This document shows positions 5,362 through 6,232 of a stretch of 6,232 bases of DNA, piece after piece. Under the pieces are notes generated by a model, which was not told where the DNA came from, did no database searches, and saw only the letters and a program-made list of their open reading frames with translations. The stretch is from DASPXK01 sp035637315. Lineage in GTDB: Bacteria; Chloroflexota; UBA6077; JACCZL01. A program made the position numbers and the translations under genes. The stretch is taken from NCBI GenBank assembly GCA_035637315.1, contig DASPXK010000243.1:1-6232 (forward strand), given 5' to 3'. Numbering within the stretch: the first letter of the stretch is position 1; each line of letters starts with the position of its first letter.

Positions 5362-6232
5362 ATGGCGATTCCGATCTCGCGCCGAGCTTTCCTGCGGACC
5401 CTCGGCCTCATCGCCTCGGCCGGGCTGATCCAGGCCTGCGGCCCGAGCGCGCCGGCGCCGGCGAAGCCAACCGAATCGAAACCAGCGGAGTCCAAGCCCG
5501 CCGAAGCGAAGCCAGTCCAGCAGGCCCCGGCTGTCGCCAAGCCAGGCGGCACGCTCGTCGCCGGCTGGGACTCTGATCCCGGCGCCCTCGACAACAACCT
5601 GGACCGGGGCGCCGTCACCCGGACGCTGCTGCACATGGTCTACGACCGTCTCGTCGAGCGGGACATCTCGGTCAAGGCCGACTTCCCGCCCTTCGGGCCA
5701 GGTCTGGCAACCTCGTGGGAGGTCTCACCGGACGCACGAGTCTACACCTTCAAGCTGCGCCCGGGCGTCAAGTTCCAGGACGGTACGCCCTGCGACGCCG
5801 AGGCGATCAAGTTCAACATCGAGCGCAACTGGGACCCCAACCACCCCTTCTACCACAAGCCCGGCGCCGGGGCGAACGCGCTCGGCTACAAGGACCTCGA
5901 CAAGGTCGAGGCGGTGGACCCGATGACGGTCCGCGTCACCCACAAGGCGCCCTTCGCCGACTTCCTGTACGTCCTGGCGTTTGGCACCTACTCGATTGCC
6001 AGCCCAACCCAGATCCAGAAGGTGGGCAACGACGAGTTTGGCAACCAGCCGATCGGCAGCGGACCATTCAAGTTCGTTGAGCGCGAGCGCGGCGTCAAGA
6101 TGGTCTTCGAGAAGAACCCCAACTACTGGGGCGGGGCGCCAGCCCTCGACGGCTTCATCATTCGGCCATTGCCGGAGGCCGTCGCCCGTCTGACCGCGCT
6201 GGAGACCGGCGAGGTCGACTGGGTGAACAACG
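5362..6232 (+). CDS. ABC transporter solute-binding lipoprotein, family 5 (peptide/nickel type), 3' partial
   Basis: The first 290 residues are present and the frame is open at the right edge; the family is usually about 500-600 residues. The N-terminus has a twin-arginine motif SRRAFLR (6-12), a hydrophobic stretch (13-23) and a lipobox-like IQAC with Cys26, so export through Tat and lipid anchoring at the outer face of the membrane are predicted. A linker rich in Pro, Ala, Lys and Glu (28-61, with repeated ESKPA/EAKP units) tethers the domain. SBP_bac_5 features follow: GLATSWEVSPD (114-124), YTFKLRPGVKFQDGTP (128-143) and PIGSGPFKF (230-238) with NPNYW (252-256). It should capture a peptide, glycoside or metal complex for permease and ATPase genes expected downstream, outside the window. 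Ligand specificity cannot be read. GGAGG 5 nt before the ATG fixes the start. Confidence 0.93.
   Translation, partial: MAIPISRRAFLRTLGLIASAGLIQACGPSAPAPAKPTESKPAESKPAEAKPVQQAPAVAKPGGTLVAGWDSDPGALDNNLDRGAVTRTLLHMVYDRLVERDISVKADFPPFGPGLATSWEVSPDARVYTFKLRPGVKFQDGTPCDAEAIKFNIERNWDPNHPFYHKPGAGANALGYKDLDKVEAVDPMTVRVTHKAPFADFLYVLAFGTYSIASPTQIQKVGNDEFGNQPIGSGPFKFVERERGVKMVFEKNPNYWGGAPALDGFIIRPLPEAVARLTALETGEVDWVNN

Noticed and set aside
5715..6080. 121-residue rightward open frame inside the transporter gene
   Set aside because: It is a shifted-frame shadow; the frame from 5362 gives the Tat signal, lipobox and continuous family-5 binding-protein motifs.

Overview
The window is GC-rich bacterial chromosome, probably from a member of the Chloroflexota or a similar high-GC environmental lineage. 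That guess is an inference. It rests on the cyclase/NB-ARC/TPR regulator architecture, the Ala/Pro/Lys-rich linker after the lipobox of the solute-binding lipoprotein, and the CCCTCACCCC-type intergenic repeats. No marker gene fixes the taxonomy.

Layout, left to right. (1) The 3' part of a metal-dependent amidohydrolase of the amidohydrolase-2 family runs rightward to 884. (2) A large leftward gene, 3694 to 806, encodes a 962-residue signalling protein: a class III nucleotide cyclase domain, an NB-ARC/AAA-type ATPase and a C-terminal TPR array. The two genes converge and overlap by 79 bp inside a nested inverted repeat (803-906), which supplies the last codons and the stop codon of both. (3) A 177-bp divergent intergenic region holds a second G/C-tract repeat with four G5 runs, then a TATACT -10-like box. 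(4) A 249-residue short-chain dehydrogenase/reductase resembling BadH follows (3872-4621). (5) Its stop codon abuts six tandem 7-bp units. (6) Next is a complete tRNA-Thr(UGU) with encoded CCA (4736-4811). (7) The 184 bp from 4812 to 4995 show no gene or convincing signal. (8) A 68-residue protein with two CxxC pairs follows (4996-5202). (9) An intergenic region of 159 bp carries a small palindrome and a promoter with a perfect -35 box. (10) The window ends inside a Tat-type lipoprotein, an extracytoplasmic solute-binding protein of the peptide/nickel ABC family (5362 to the right edge).

There is no clear operon. The genes look like independent units: a hydrolase and a dehydrogenase of the kind used in catabolism of organic acids or aromatics, a cytoplasmic signalling ATPase, a housekeeping tRNA, and the first gene of a probable ABC uptake operon that continues beyond the window. 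I found no defence system, mobile-element gene, integrase or CRISPR array. The most unusual material is in the repeats: one rewrites the C-termini of two convergent proteins, and another is an exceptionally G-rich element between divergent genes.
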